This document shows positions 11,678 to 24,879 of a stretch of 64,000 bases of DNA, piece by piece. This stretch comes from Multifurca ochricompacta (Eukaryota > Basidiomycota > Agaricomycetes > Russulales > Russulaceae). Location of the stretch: positions 62,001 to 126,000 of the forward strand of contig WTXG01000052.1 of the NCBI GenBank assembly GCA_022496185.1. The letters run 5' to 3'. Within the stretch, counting starts at the first letter, position 1; each line of letters starts with the position of its first letter. A program made the translations under genes and the position numbers. The notes under the pieces were generated by a model. It was given only the letters and a program-made list of their open reading frames with translations. It was not told the origin of the DNA and searched no databases.

Positions 11678-14600
11678 CTCGAATTAGATGGGAGTAGAAA
11701 GAATAAGGCTTTTAAGATTCAGTGCATGTAAGTCGAGCGAAACAAGTTTAAAGTCGACTTTTTTCTTTGTCGACGTGGACGACGGCGAAAGGAGTCACTT
11801 TAGTGGTGAATCGATTACGTCATCAACGGGGCTGTGGCTTGCTCTCGCAAGCGTGCGTACAACTTTTCTTTTCTTTCTACAAGTTGTACTGGCGCACACA
11901 GTCCACAACCGCCGGAGTGTGTAGTTCTTGGATAGGCACTCAAGATATCTATACTTTCGAAGGACAGGCTGGAATCTCTTGAACCTCTCTAAAATGTTTT
12001 TTGGCCGGCGCTTTTAGTTCCCGCAGACGCTGCGCGGTCCGACTCCGCTTCCTATTTCTGTACCCGGTTCTTAGTTGCCCGCCCGCTCCATGAACAGGTT
12101 TGCCGCGGAAAATTCAGGTGGGAGAGAGGGGGAACCCTTTGTCGTCTTATCTGAAATAATCAGATTTTGTATAATCGCCCTCACATCTGATCAGTTACGA
12201 TTGAGGTTCGTCTCCTTCACGCAACGCAAAGACAGCCGGTTGAACGCTGCCTCAGTTTGTTCTGTTCAGAATTCATGGGCCGACTTGCGCTTGTGATACC
12301 TCTACCGCCAAGCCTTACAATCCCGATCCAAGTCACTTTCAGGCTAGCCCGCTGTTCCCAAGACTCTCCTGAAACGATTTCATTCGGAAGGATGAATTGC
12401 GGATCGCAATTTCAGACGAGATGCTCTCTGACCGTCATTTAAGGTGAAGTCTCGATTGGTGACCCCCGCTTATCTGTGCACGTTTAGCTTCCACAATTTA
12501 GCTCTGCACTAGAACTTGTCTGCATGTCTCACAGGATCTTAGAGTTTCACATCCAACCAGATATTATGAATTCTTTCATTAATCTTCCTGGATGGTGGCT
12601 ATCGGTGGCGTCCCTGAGAAGCAGGCAATTCAAGTCTTTCTACGCTCTTGAAGTTGCTCCGTAGGTGTATCCAGGATCATTAATCACTTCCACAATTGAC
12701 TGTAACGCCTTCTTCGCACTTTGCCGTCAAACACCTGTCTAAGACATGTTAAACTCAACCCCTCCTTGGGCTTGGGTTTTCATTTACCTTCATTGTTCTC
12801 ACTCGAAGGGATCTGGTGCCTCTCATATGTGAGAAATAAAGTCACGCACATTTGGGCTATGCCCAAGACACCGATGGCTCGCTGCCCACAACCCTCGTGT
12901 GGAATCTTCGTATACGCCTCGCTGCGATCGCATGTAAAGAACTGCTCAGCGCTCGGTTCATCTCCGCTGTTCCGGACACAAGTTGCGCCATGGGCTTGCC
13001 ACCGATATGGTACTCTTCTGTACGTGTACTGTTTGGACCCAAACCCTTACTCAGATTTTTTCCCTTACTCTCGGTCGCAGGCCTTGAACTTTTTCGTCTC
13101 GCCGTCCCACCATTCTGGACACAATGGATGAGCCAAGGTGGATCCGAGTAGAGATGGTGATGATGGACTCAACCACTGCCAACAGCATTCTAGTTCCCTT
13201 CCCACCCTCCTGTCTCTGTCTCTTCCTCATCCCGTAGGTGCTCTGCAATGTTCTCTACCGTTTGCGCCCAAGAGCGGAGGCTTTGGCGGGCATTGCTTGG
13301 CTCACTTTCGGCCCAACGCTTTGAGCTATGGACAGATCTCGGCTCACCATTCTCGGAGTGCTTTGAGTAGAGGCGGATGCATCGCGGCGTCGACCGGTGG
13401 TTGCGCCAAATGTTGGGTTTCCCGGGAACACCCCCAACCGAATCTGCCAAATTCCTCCTGAGTCGCCAAAATGATCGCAACTGCTCCCGGCGTTTTCACA
13501 AACATCGATGCTTCCACACCGCACTGTTCCAGTAGTCGTCCACCTTGATACCTAGAGTCACTTCCGTGATATTATCTTCCCCATATTATTCTCGACACCC
13601 TTTATTTTTTTTTGGTTCTTTGACACTATCATGAAGCAGTGACTCCTCCATCAATGGACTTTTGGACTCCGCCAGCACGATCGCCTAAGCACCGTGTCTA
13701 CTGGCCCCCACTTGGGTTCCAGAAGGGGCGAACGCCGATATGTACATATATGTCCGAATTTTGTCCCCTTCGGAAAAGGTTGATGAGTGCTCACGCACTG
13801 GCCCTCCTAATGCCTTGCGGGATCGCCACTACCCCGTTCATTTAGTAGCATCACGAGTTTGCCTTCGCCCAGCCTCCCTGATACAATGCCTCGTACCAGC
13901 ACACACGCACCCTGACCACCTAGTTGGTGAGATATGCCTCCAGGCTTTGTGCGCCGTCTCGTTCCGGGTTCTGCAAGCCCGTCACCTGTTTCGTTATTGT
14001 TCGATCTGTGCGGGACGAGGAGTGTGAGCTCAGCCGCTCCCCATTGCAGAATGAAGTTCTATTGCGCCATCACTCAATGAGTCAGTGCTTCTTTTTTTTT
14101 TTTTCGACGAGCTTCCTCAACGACACGAGCAAGCCCCATGATCACATTCGCGAACACCAGCTTCAAGCGTCCCACATCCGTTCCCGTTGCAACCATGACC
14201 TTGCAAACGTATAGCGGACCGTACTTCTGCAATTCAATATGTCGCGCTGTCATCGGAGATACAGACAGTCGCACCCCAAACTTTCCCGCCACAGGGAGTC
14301 AGACTCCGATTCCCGGCGTTTTTACTTTCGCACACCGCTTGTACGCCCTTGGCGATTTAGTTTCCCCCCCCCCAAATATAACAAAGATACCCCAAGCCAA
14401 GGGTGGGCTGTTGAGTGACAGAGTTGTGCTGTGGCCCGTCCGCCCCTCCACAAAGTGAAGAAAAAAAAAACCGATCCTACCACTACAGCACCCCCGATTG
14501 GGCCGTGCCCGCTCACTCAATCCTACTTGTACCTATACCCTCACGCGCATCCCTCATTTCCTTCTTTCTATCCACACGTTCACTATCTCCCCTTGCCCAT

Positions 14601-15408
14601 GGGTTTATTTTCTGAACAGTTCACTCACCACCAAATCTGCTCCTCGGGTGGCCGACGCAGTTGCCATACATCAACTCCCCCCCTCCCCCACATGTAACCC
14701 TTTCGTATGAGCTCAAGCTATGTAATTGTCTTAACCTCACTTACCGAAAAGTGCAACACCTTTGTCTCCTTTTGGACACTGGCGGGGTCAGGAATCCAAT
14801 GTCCAATGTCCTTTTCCTCCTAGCCCCAGCCTTCTGCCAAATGATTCACAGGTGTGGACGCAGGCTTTATTATCCAGCTCATCACATATCAGCCACACAC
14901 AACCGGACCTAAATCTCTAACCACAAACCCAGCCAACGGGCGCCGATCATCATCCCCGCATCGTTATCCCGACCAAGAAGCGCACTCGTCGGTGGCAGCC
15001 TCATCCAACCACCATACCTACTAAAAGCGGCACATTCCCACCTTCTAAACGGCATATGGAATGCTCCTCTCCGTCAATTGTCAATTCTTCGCCTCGTGGA
15101 ATACGCGTAGCCTTGTCTGGTGGATCTGATTGAAGGGGCGCGGATGTGGCTGGAAGATTATTACGGCATTCCGAGAGACTTGGGAGGCACATCGACGTTG
15201 TTCGATGTAGCGACCACAACCCGGGGAAGTCATTTGCCAGTTCTATTGGCGGTTCCAAGCATCAGATTCATGGATCATTGAAACTTTCGTCTTCTCGCTC
15301 GATTCCCCGACATACCCACATCCCGCAGTGCGGCCTGGACTGCTCGCGGCCTTCCGCCATGAACGGTCTATATCTCTGGCTTACAACCCACCTCAATCAT
15401 TGTCGTCA
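11678..15408. other. Stretch without a resolvable gene
   Basis: Composition resembles gene space, but I found no exon chain with consistent phase and no recognisable domain. Short ORFs overlap on both strands. The open stretch at 14074-14292 (-) is equally open on the other strand and is not convincing. The promoter of the RGG gene should lie at 11678-12000. Confidence 0.45.
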
Positions 15409-15980
15409 TCATTGGATCTTCGTATATACTCGATCCTCCTCCCGGCCTTCACTTTGGTGATGGCATAGGTACCAGGGCTCGACCTTGATGACGCTAAGGG
15501 TGGGCACGCGTCGCACTACTGGAAGCGCCTCTAGTGTGGATTCCACCGTCTTGCCCTCCTTGATGTGTTGCGCCATGCCAAGGCTGAGGAGTGTGCCAAA
15601 CATGCGATCATGCCTGCTTATCACGGGAAGACGCCCCCATCGCGGTGCTGACGCGGAAATCCTGGATTTCTCGTCTTTGAATACGGAGTGCCCGCTATGG
15701 GGCTGCACATTCCATTGGCGTCACGTTCATAAATGCTTCTTAGAACGCCATGGTCGCACGTTGCCGTGATTTCTTAAGTTGGAATGGGACGTAGCAGACG
15801 GGGACCGCAAGTAACCTCAAGGAGGCCCTCCAGGTCGCAGAAAATTGCGATAGTTTGCGAAAGAATCAGTTTATTGTATTCGGACATGTCTGCTTGGCCG
15901 GATTGCTGCAAACAATGGACCGCTTGTACGCAATGGATCCCATTTACATTACACCCCGGTACACTTACGCTAGCCCTCAA
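15409..15980 (-). CDS. Possible two-exon gene fragment, unknown product
   Basis: An exon ending in DLEGLLE (from about 15980) can be joined through a phase-0 GTTACT..TGCAG intron to PHSGHSVFKDEKSRISASAP and on to HIKEGKTVESTLEALPVVRR, ending at TGA 15409. The downstream exon has protein-like composition. No family is recognised, the start is unclear, and the intron donor is weak. This could still be a chance ORF. Confidence 0.3.
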
Positions 15981-17632
15981 CTGAACGCGACCCCTTTATA
16001 CGAGAGCTGTCAGTAACGACAGCACAGGTAGTCCTGAAGGGATGCCGTATTTGACCATGTAGCCTTTGAAAGAGTGCTACATCCAATACATTATGAAGTC
16101 ATTCCATGCCCCGAGCGATGAGGACGCACGTCAAGTACGGCGGATGTATAAACACGGAGGGGCATCTGCCTCATATTGTCATTCTCACGCCCGTCAACCT
16201 TGCTCGAGGTCACCGCCGTCATTGACATGCGCGTTCGTTTGGGTGTAAGCGTCGATGTAAGAGATCGAGGGTACGAATAGTTTAGCGATAGCCTTGTCTC
16301 GAACTCATAGCCCGGGGCCAACGCTGAATCAGTCCATGCTCCTGCACAGGATCCATCTGGGTCGACTCGAGACCAGAAGAACCGGAGCAGAGCAGGGGTC
16401 GCGGAGTCACCCAATGCCTGGTGTTGTCGGCTGGCAAGTTGAATTCTTTAATTTGAAATTTTGATTGAAAAAAAAAGACGCCATGCCAAGAACCGCAGCT
16501 ACCTCATGACAAAGGCGCGCGGCCTAACTCACGGGTCGAGGGACAAAGAATCTCCGTTACGGTATGTTCGGAAGGAAATTCCTTTCTTTAGGGCCTACCC
16601 GGGCGTAACCATTATCACCACCACCCACGTCCACATCCAGGGCAAGCGGATGGAAGACGTGTGGCGTGCGGAAAATGCACTCCTGGCTAAGCTAGAACTG
16701 GGGGTCTGCTAAAAAGAGCAGAGCAGCACAAAAGAAAAATAACGGTAAATCGGGGCGACGGCGACAATCAGATTTGAGATCAAAACTCTCACCCAATTAG
16801 GAGTAAATTTTTGGGGAGGTCGGCCAAAGCCAAATATCGTAGGAGTAGGGTCCCAGGGTCCCATGGTGGTACTCGTCACCGAAGCCGGGAAATTTAAAAT
16901 TGAAGGGTAGCTTAACTGGTGGTCTGGCTCCTCGAGGCTACAAATTTGTTGTGCGGCGCCCGTATCGGCGGGGAATCGCGCTGACCGCGGCGAATACTTT
17001 TATAAGGTTCTTATCGCGTCAACGGGATGAAGGAGCCTACAAGCCGAAAACCCACCGGACTGGAATGACGAATTGGTCGCAGGTTTGGTATGTAGAGGGC
17101 CGCGGTGACCGCCGGAAATCACAACAGGAGAGTGTGCGTGCGCAACATGGGAAGCTTGCCCTCGCCTCATGGCCAAGATGACAAATCTATCTAACTTGTT
17201 CACTCACAGATTAGGGAAGCTGGCCTGCACAGCCGAAACCTTAGAGAACGGTGAATTTACTCTTTTTATTTCTCTCAGCATCCAAGGTTGTTTCCACCGC
17301 TGTCGCAATGATCGCCCTGCGGCAGGCGCAAGGACTGTGCCACAAATAGAAAAAGGCTACATACTTACAAGGAATTCTGTCGGGGGTTATGGCCGAACGT
17401 TCGTGTGAGGAAATCAGACTAAATCAGAGTGGGCGAAAGGAATATGCCACACAAGGTTTGGTGTCCATTCAAAGGCCCGTTTGATCTAGAGAATAAGACA
17501 AGGGGGGGGACAAGGCTACAAATTTCAGGTAATACAGAAGTGTTTACGGTCAAGAATACAGTCATGCATCCAGTGAGTCAAGTTTGTGGACTATTCAGAT
17601 GGATGAAGTAGAGTGCAAACCAGGATGTCGAT

Positions 17633-18351
17633 TTACACGCTGGTTGGACCACCAGTCCCACCAGCCATGCCCTGACGGATCTGGAGCAACTGTTCTTCGC
17701 GGGTTGCCTGAAGAGTGGAGTCCTAGTTCAAATACCCTGTTCACACAGCATGAGGCGAAATGCTATGCTTACATCCCCGGCTACTTTCTCGCGCTGTGCA
17801 CGGCCAAGCTCAGAGCGATGATCCACGACCGCTTGGTGGGCCTCCTGAAGGTGCTTTTCGCGCATCTGTAAAGAAGACCCGGGGAACCATGTCAGCCAAT
17901 TTAGAGGACCGATGTTAATCGAGGTAAGGTGCGGCTCCAGTGGCGTTTGGTGCTGCGTACCGAGAGCTCGCGTATTGCTTTGTTTTCGCCCGCAGCAGCA
18001 AGGTCGTGCTTATGCTGTGCTTGGACGAGTGCCTGCGCCATCTTGTGCTCCTCCTTCACGGCTTTGTCGCGCGCACGCTGGGCCTTGTGCGCTGCCTGTC
18101 CAAGATCAACAGCCATGTACACTCCAGCAATGCCCCCCGGACTTGGATAGGCGCACCTTCTCTGCTTTACTCTCATCTTTCTCAGAAGACTTGACAGCCT
18201 TCCCGACGTGCGTGACGTCTTTCTCGGCAGCTGCAGCTTCCTTTGAGATAGACTTCTCTAACTTCTTTGCCTCACTAGCAGTCAAAGCGTGCGGGGCGTT
18301 GGAGGGGTTCATGTTGATTGCGCCGTCCATATAGTTCGAAACGAAATTCAA
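17633..18351 (-). CDS. Small coiled-coil, Lys/Ala/Glu-rich protein, about 158 aa
   Basis: Four exons with matching phase 0: 18330-18157 (or from the in-frame ATG at 18351), 18095-17961, 17865-17773 and 17707-17633. Introns are GTGCGC..CAG, GTACGC..CAG and GTAAGC..CAG. The product starts MDGAINMNPSNAPHALTASE and continues with AKKLEKSISKEAAAAEKD, AAHKAQRARDKAVKEEHKMA, QAQHKHDLAAAGENKAIREL and EAHQAVVDHRSELGRAQREK, ending GGPTSV-TAA. It is almost entirely predicted helix with heptad-like Ala/Leu spacing. It resembles a type of small basidiomycete coiled-coil protein of unknown function. It has no signal peptide and no membrane segment. An extra small exon inside the 95-nt second intron is possible. 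Confidence 0.72.
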
Positions 18352-19164
18352 ATGAATTCCCGAGGCTCGAGGAAGTTGAAGTTCATCTCCATTTACACCT
18401 TGCTAGTGACGTCATTTCTTTGAAGATCGACATTTCCAAATTCGAGCAAATCCTCCTTACTCCTTCAATCAAGCAAAGACTGAAACCATCGAGTGGTAAT
18501 CGTACGACGATTCATTAATTGTTTGTCCTTATGATCTAGTTGGGGTTTACGCTCGACGAGCTCCATAAGGCCACCCATTGACATTCTATATTCTATGTAC
18601 CCACTCGAAGTGGCGTGCCGAGTAGTGACACTTTCACATACCCGCCCCTTCCCCCCTAATCTCCTCTCTTTGGCCTGCTCTCCTTCAACCTTCAATGTTA
18701 TCGAGGTCTTCTGGAGCAACTTATCAGAATGCCGTGCATTTGTGCTGCCATGGTACTTTGACGATGACACCTACTATACATAAGGGGGAATTCAGACTTG
18801 GGACTTCTCATAGACTGAATGTGTGCCAGTGTCATCCTGACGGCATCACTGCTCGTTTCCCCTTTCCTTCGTACGGGCAACCTCACGCCCCAGTTAACTC
18901 CAGATTCTCTTATCGCCGTCCTCCAAGATCCCTGCTAGCGCCAAGCGGATATCGACAGTGATGTTGATTAGGATGAGGGCGACAGACTAGAGCGCTGAAC
19001 AGGCCTGGGTGACGGGAAAACCAAACATCAGCGCATGATGGGGTTCCCCGGTTCAGTTTGTCACGTCCATACTGACCTTCCTATCCATCCCCCTTTTTTT
19101 GTTGTATTCCCTGCCTCACGCGCAGCTTTTATCTATCACAGACACATGATACTGTACAAGTTAC

Positions 19165-19575
19165 CTAACGCGGTACAGGCGAAGTGTCGTCATCGACGCG
19201 GAGATTTAACTTTTCTTCATCGCAGAAAACGTTTTGACATCTCAGTAGCATGCCCCCGTTCCACGGCGCCTTGTGCCCCGTTGCGGCCTTAGGCACAGTC
19301 TCTGCAATTCGAAGATATGCCAGGAGGACATCAAAACCCAAGTAAATCGCTGGCGCAAAGTGCATGTGAATGAAGTTAGCCCTCTAGGCTTGTTCGTACG
19401 AACTGAAATGGAGACGATTGTATGGGCTTACTGCACGGCCGTGCTCAGGACTGCCACTTTCGTAAAGGCGAAGAGAGTGCCCAAAAGCCACAGCTCGCCC
19501 CACCCAATGGTTTAGGGGCCCCTGCCTGACGAGCTCCCACTGATCGTCGGGATTCTTGCGTCGCAGGCACGCCAC
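19165..19575 (-). CDS. Possible gene fragment, unknown product
   Basis: CLRRKNPDDQWELVRQGPLN..EHGRA can be joined by a 49-nt GTAAGC..CTAG intron (phase 0) to RANFIHMHFAPAIYLGFDVL and LAYLRIAETVPKAATGHKAP. The composition is protein-like with a hydrophobic stretch. Neither start nor end is secured and I do not recognise a family. Confidence 0.28.
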
Positions 19576-21209
19576 CTCATTAGTTCTTATGCCACTGTAC
19601 CTCCTGACATCTCGTCATCCCCTGTTTGTAATTTTTGCGTCACCTCGCACAGCAGTTCGAGGATGCGATCACAAGGAGCGACTCCCGAGTCTGGGCAGGC
19701 AATCATCACATGGGCCTTGACCGTCTATGTTCATATGGTTGCAGCACGGCACATGGCACTCACTGGCATATTTTTCAAGAACGCACAGTAGACCCTGCGG
19801 GCCGTACGGACAAGTCACCTAAACAAGAGCAAGAAAGCTTAGGAAGAAAGTCTTCGCAGTGAGTGGGAACGAGTGCTCGCGCTCGCATCCTCATCCGCGA
19901 GCGCGCAAAGGCACGGTGCAGAGGGCATTGGCGGTGAGTATAGCTCGTTTACGGTAGTATAGGCCACCCAGGCGCTCAGAAATGGAATCTATGTTGTCTG
20001 GTGCCCTTCAACCATTAAATCCTGGATGGTCTCAGGGCCTGTATTGGACGCGTCATCTCGTGCGCAGTACTCTGTTCAGCGTCCCATCCCGTCCACTAAT
20101 TCTGCTTTCTTCATGTGTTTCCCTGACACACCTTGAGTGTGTAGTACCTCGTGGGTTTGATCTACACGACTCTCCCAAGTTACTTCTTTTTGCTGTGGGC
20201 GTAAGAACTCAACACATTGCCGCATAATCGGCTCTGCCGATAGTGGTGTCTTCTCTTACGTGGAGATCAATCCAGATGGTCAGGAGTGGGGCAAGAAGCT
20301 CTCTTGCGAGTTTTCGCTCCAAACTCTTGGTAGGTGGCCCCTCATTCTGCTATTTTTTCGTGGTTTGTCGGACTCCTCCGCAGCTCAATTATCGCGAATT
20401 TGGTTCATATGGGCGTTGTTTCTCTCAGCATTGCGGCGTGCTCGACGCCACTCCCGGAATTAACGGTGTTTACATACGAAACACCTTACTTGGTGAAGAT
20501 GATGGGGGTTCATCGCAGCAGGTGGTGACTCGGATGCCATGGTGGCCAAATCCACCGACCTATTTCCCTCGAGGGCCTTCAATCCCTGATTTGTTAGCTC
20601 GTCCTCGATGGAACGAGCCATTCCAACCCGTTAGTCCGAAACAGTTCGTTTAAGCCCGTCTCGATCATTTGCGGCCTCATAACGTTAGGCTGCCATGCAC
20701 AAATTGTCGGCGGAACGGTGCGTGTATGTACTTGATTATACCGTCACGGTATATGGTATGGTTTCATAATGCGGGAATACAGACCAGAAACCTTGGACAA
20801 TCCCGGACCAGGTGGCGTGATGTATAACCGCTCACGGGAATACACAAACCCCGGGGGGGGAGGGGAAGGCGGCATTCGCGACACGGGAACATTGACGATA
20901 CATGCTGAGCACCCCCACCTCATCACAAACCACCCCAATGACAATAACGCGCCTCGATAAATCACCCCTCCGTATCTAGCGGACAGGGACTGCCAGTGGG
21001 ATTGGGGGTGCCTTTGTAACCTGCTCTACTGGCAGGTCCGAGTCTACACTCGATTTGGACGTCGATTGATATTACAGATTTCATAACGCTAAGCCCCCCG
21101 TCTATCTTCACAAGGGCTAAGACTCGCTCATCGGTCTTTCGCTGCCAATATCACGGTCAATAAACCCAGTCATATTTTCGGCAATACCTAACACCAGAGC
21201 CGTTATTAG

Positions 21210-21252
21210 AACCAACACCAACACCAACACCAACAGCAGCAGCAGCAGAGCC
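21210..21252. repeat. Short CAACAC / CAG tandem repeat
   Basis: About four ACCAAC units followed by five CAG units, in a stretch (about 20660-21930) where I see no gene. Confidence 0.7.
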
Positions 21253-21932
21253 AATAGCTAAGGTGGAATAACCCCCAGGTTTACGTCCACCCATGGACAT
21301 GCACCCGGTCCCGAATGGCGCGCTTGTTTTAAAAGAATGAGCGAGACCATAATGCGGCCAACAGCCCTACGACGTCTTCGGATATGAACCGGGCTGCGCG
21401 GAGTATGCATATCATAGTATCTCCCGTATACGACAACGGAAGGTAGGAAAAAACAAAAGAGATCTCGTGCTCTATCTCTCTTTTTATTTACCGAAGCTTG
21501 CATTCAAACTTCGTTATGGAGTTTCGAGGTGACTGCGGGTGAGTGAGTACTATCACATCATCCCGATTGAGTGAGAACTTGTTGGTGTGGACAGAGTGAA
21601 GCGAGGTATTGCGCTAGTTAAGGTTAAGTCCTCACTCTCACATCATCAGTAACCCGAAACCTGAGATACTCGAAACGCCATCCATGATTAATTGTCAACA
21701 ATAATGCATAGAATCCGTTCATATTTTTCCTGTCCAAAGAACCATAGACATCCTGGCAACGATGACTCACAGTAACTCGAGATGAACGATAACCATTAAA
21801 TCCCTCATACACCTATCCCCCTTCGAGTTGGCAAGTTAGAATAATTGTAAGTAAACAGTCATAAAACGATGCAATGAACCCTCATTCTGTTTTCCCCACC
21901 TTTCCCGTTCTCCTCAATAACCGCTACGCCTA

Positions 21933-24877
21933 TTAATCATCTCCTTGTGGCCTGCTCCTTTCGCTGCCCTTGGGCTCAGGAGCTTGCATTTGCACTTGTG
22001 TCTGCTGCTCACCAAGACGCAGATTGTAATCGGCAAGGCCAAGTGGACTACTCCTAAAACGTGTGCCTTTGGGGGGTGTTGCCCCCGATGCGTGCGCGGC
22101 GGCGGGCCGGAGCGCGCGAAGGAGCGCCTCGGAGAGAGAGGGCCCCGGTGAAGTGCCTCGAGAATTGACAATTGCAGCTGGGCGCACACGCACGGCGTCA
22201 TCGGTTGGACCAACCAGCACGGGGGGAGTGACGGCAGGAAGAGGTAAATATACGGGTGCGGGCATTGCCGGTACATCCACGGGCGGGGCGACCAGAATTT
22301 CCGGGGGCTTCTCGTCGCTGAAGGGATGAGCTTCTGTAGGATCACCGGGTTTCTGTTTCTCATTGCTTGTCTCGTGAGCTGCGGGTTGCACGGATGAAGT
22401 CTATTGCCGCATGGGACTGGGGGCGCAGAACGACTCCGGCTTGTGAGAAATGAAAATCCTTTAAGTGCGGGAATCGCGATAGGACGTAGCACGGGGGTAC
22501 CATTGGCACCTGATGATCGCTGAGTTGGCTGTGCAGGAGAGTGTATGGGGCGTGATGTGTCGGGATGAGTAGACAGTTGAGGGGCGGAACCTTTGCGCTT
22601 CAGAATCGGGGCGACATTGGGATCTGGAGTGATCGACTGCGGAGGAATATATGAAGTAACTTCACCGTGACGTGCACCTTCAGTATCGAATTCATCATAG
22701 ATTTCTTCGCCTATCAACTCTGTAACGAGTTATTGAGCTTGCCAGAGAAATTATTAGAGACTGCACACCTTCAAGGACGTCCTCAAGCGTAATAATACCG
22801 AGCGGGGCAACGTTAGGGTCGAGACCGAGAAGGAACTGAATGGTGGCATAAGTACGAGTTCTCGACGTCATACACCAATTCACTTACTTCATTGGCGCCT
22901 TCCTTGGCGAGAACAGCGTCTGCAGGCATGCTCTGCTCTAGACCGGGTGTTAGTGCAAATTGAACGAGGTTCCCTCTCTTCAATTGTGACTGGGGCTCAG
23001 ACCCAGGCTCCGGATCAGATTTGACGGTGGCCATTTCAACATCCTCTATACGCACTCGCTTCTTAGTGCGTTTCCGTTTCCTTCGAAATGAAAACGAGTG
23101 TCCACCGTCCTCCTTATCTGATGTAGCTTCGTTTGGCAGTGTGCCATCACGATCGCTTGTTCCGGTCACGCTATCCTCACTTGTGTTCGATCGATCCCAG
23201 ATTCTTATAGCCCTTTTGCGCTTAGAGTGAGCGCTCTGAGTTTCTTCATCGGAAGAACTATCAGAGGACGAGTCAGAGATCCCGACGCGATTCTTAATGC
23301 GCTGCGTGATGCTTTTCTTAACAGCTTTCTTTAATGATGATGCCTTCTCTACCGATGTACGCGTGACAATGGCCATGTGCGAGCGACCTTCCTGGAATTT
23401 ATCAAGAATACCAAGGAGAGGCTCATTCTGCGCGACAGATGACACTCTGTGCAGTGGGAGATTGCGTACAGGAACAGCATCACCGGGGTCGAGGAGAACA
23501 CACTAAGGATAGGCACCAATGTTCGGTGAGACTCTCCGGTGAACAATGACAGAGAACCATATACCTGCTTAACAAGAAGCACGCCTACAATCTTCTTTGC
23601 TTTGGCACTTTGACCATTGGGAGCAGGTAATTCAATTTCTTCGTAGACCGGGACACGACTATGACCCGTGACAGAAACCATCCGAAGTGTTTCATAATCC
23701 AGTCTAGCGTCAACAGACAACATGAAAACATCCTCTATCTTGGTCATCGCCTGTTAAATTCCTTCGCGTCAAGATTCAGTCAAAAAGGGAAAGCACCATG
23801 TGCGTACGTGTATGGCAGTTTTTTCTTGGAGATCAAGGGTTGCGCCGATGATTGTGACAGTGTCGGAACGTAAGTCTCCACCATACTCACCGACTGACGA
23901 ATGCAACGCAATCAGCTCTTTCAATTCTGCAGATTTGCCATTAGAGTGCGAACGCAGAGAAGACGGAACATGACAACTTACCAGCACGGCGATAGATAAT
24001 GCCATGATGTGAGCCAAGCGTGAATTCAAGGACTTTTGCTATGGGCCATGCGAAAATCCCCTGTAGTGGAATCATTCGTGAGACATAGGATGGTGCAAAT
24101 AGATATATAGATGTACTAAAGTCCAAAGGAGCACGCGCACAAAAGGAACCATCTTTGCGCCAATGTAAAGTCCATGCCGAGTGCAAACCGATTGAGGAAT
24201 AATTTCCGCGAAGCTGAAGAGAGAAACAAGTCAGGTGATTATGACCGTGTGAGAAAAACGGCAATGCGCTCCTCTCCCGGCCGGAAGGCAAGGCTGACGT
24301 CATCCAGAAATGGTGGATAATGGAAGGTAGAGAGAGAGAAACCCTTCTGCAACGGGACACTCACATGACAATAAGCACCGTGCTGACCACGACGCTTTGC
24401 ACACCTCCACCGAGGATGGGGTCCGAGATGACCGGAAGCGACTCATTGACAATCATGTTCGCGAGAAGCAGGGTGACGAGCAGCAAGTGCCCGTTCTGAC
24501 GGATAGGCTTGATTTGGTTCGCGTAATTGCGCTGCCGACTGTGCCCCGAAGGTCAGATAGGGTTAGCATATAGTCATGGCAAATTGCCAGCACAGGACAC
24601 ACGGGGTACCACTTATACTCAGCACGTGGAGCTGCGTTTCATCGAGTGACATATAGCCCAATGTTAGGCCGGCAAAGATGCCCGAGAGTACAACAAGGAT
24701 GGGCATGAGAATAGCGCCGGCGATGAATGTGCCATTATGTTTCCCGTGATCACGCTTGGAGAGCCCATGAGCGCTTGAGAAGTCAGGCAGGTTGGGAACA
24801 TGTTGCGAAAGGATTGCGGCAAGAGACAAGAAGAAAGAAGGGGAGGATATCGACGGTGACAAGGGCGGGGGTACCAT
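21933..24877 (-). CDS. CNNM/Mam3-type DUF21-CBS membrane protein, 768 aa
   Basis: Ten exons with all phases closing: 24877-24603, 24538-24365, 24213-24117, 24060-23982, 23926-23808, 23750-23565, 23502-22888, 22835-22769, 22719-22493 and 22400-21933. The N-terminus has a signal-like hydrophobic stretch. The DUF21 transmembrane domain follows: LVVLSGIFAGLTLGYMSLDE, QNGHLLLVTLLLANMIVNES, and FAEIIPQSVCTRHGLYIGAK. The CBS pair follows: MTKIEDVFML, GHSRVPVYEE, VGVLLVKQ, and later LGIITLEDVLEELIGEEIYDEFD. Family members are implicated in Mg2+/divalent cation transport or sensing; yeast Mam3 is vacuolar. A Ser/Asp-then-Lys/Arg-rich insert of about 120 residues splits the CBS pair (exon 7). The Pro-rich C-terminal tail is probably disordered. 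The last intron (22401-22492, donor GTGCTA) is the least certain. Confidence 0.88.
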
Positions 24878-24879
24878 AA

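Noticed and set aside
14074..14458. Open frames on both strands around 14.1-14.4 kb
   Set aside because: Both strands are open over the same bases with no recognisable motif and no exon chain, so coding cannot be assigned.
20150..20653. Possible plus-strand exons (STHCRIIGSADSGVFSYVEI, then LNYREFGSYGRCFSQHCGVL)
   Set aside because: The two stretches look protein-like, but the only good donor and acceptor leave them out of phase, and a third frame is equally open. I could not build a model.
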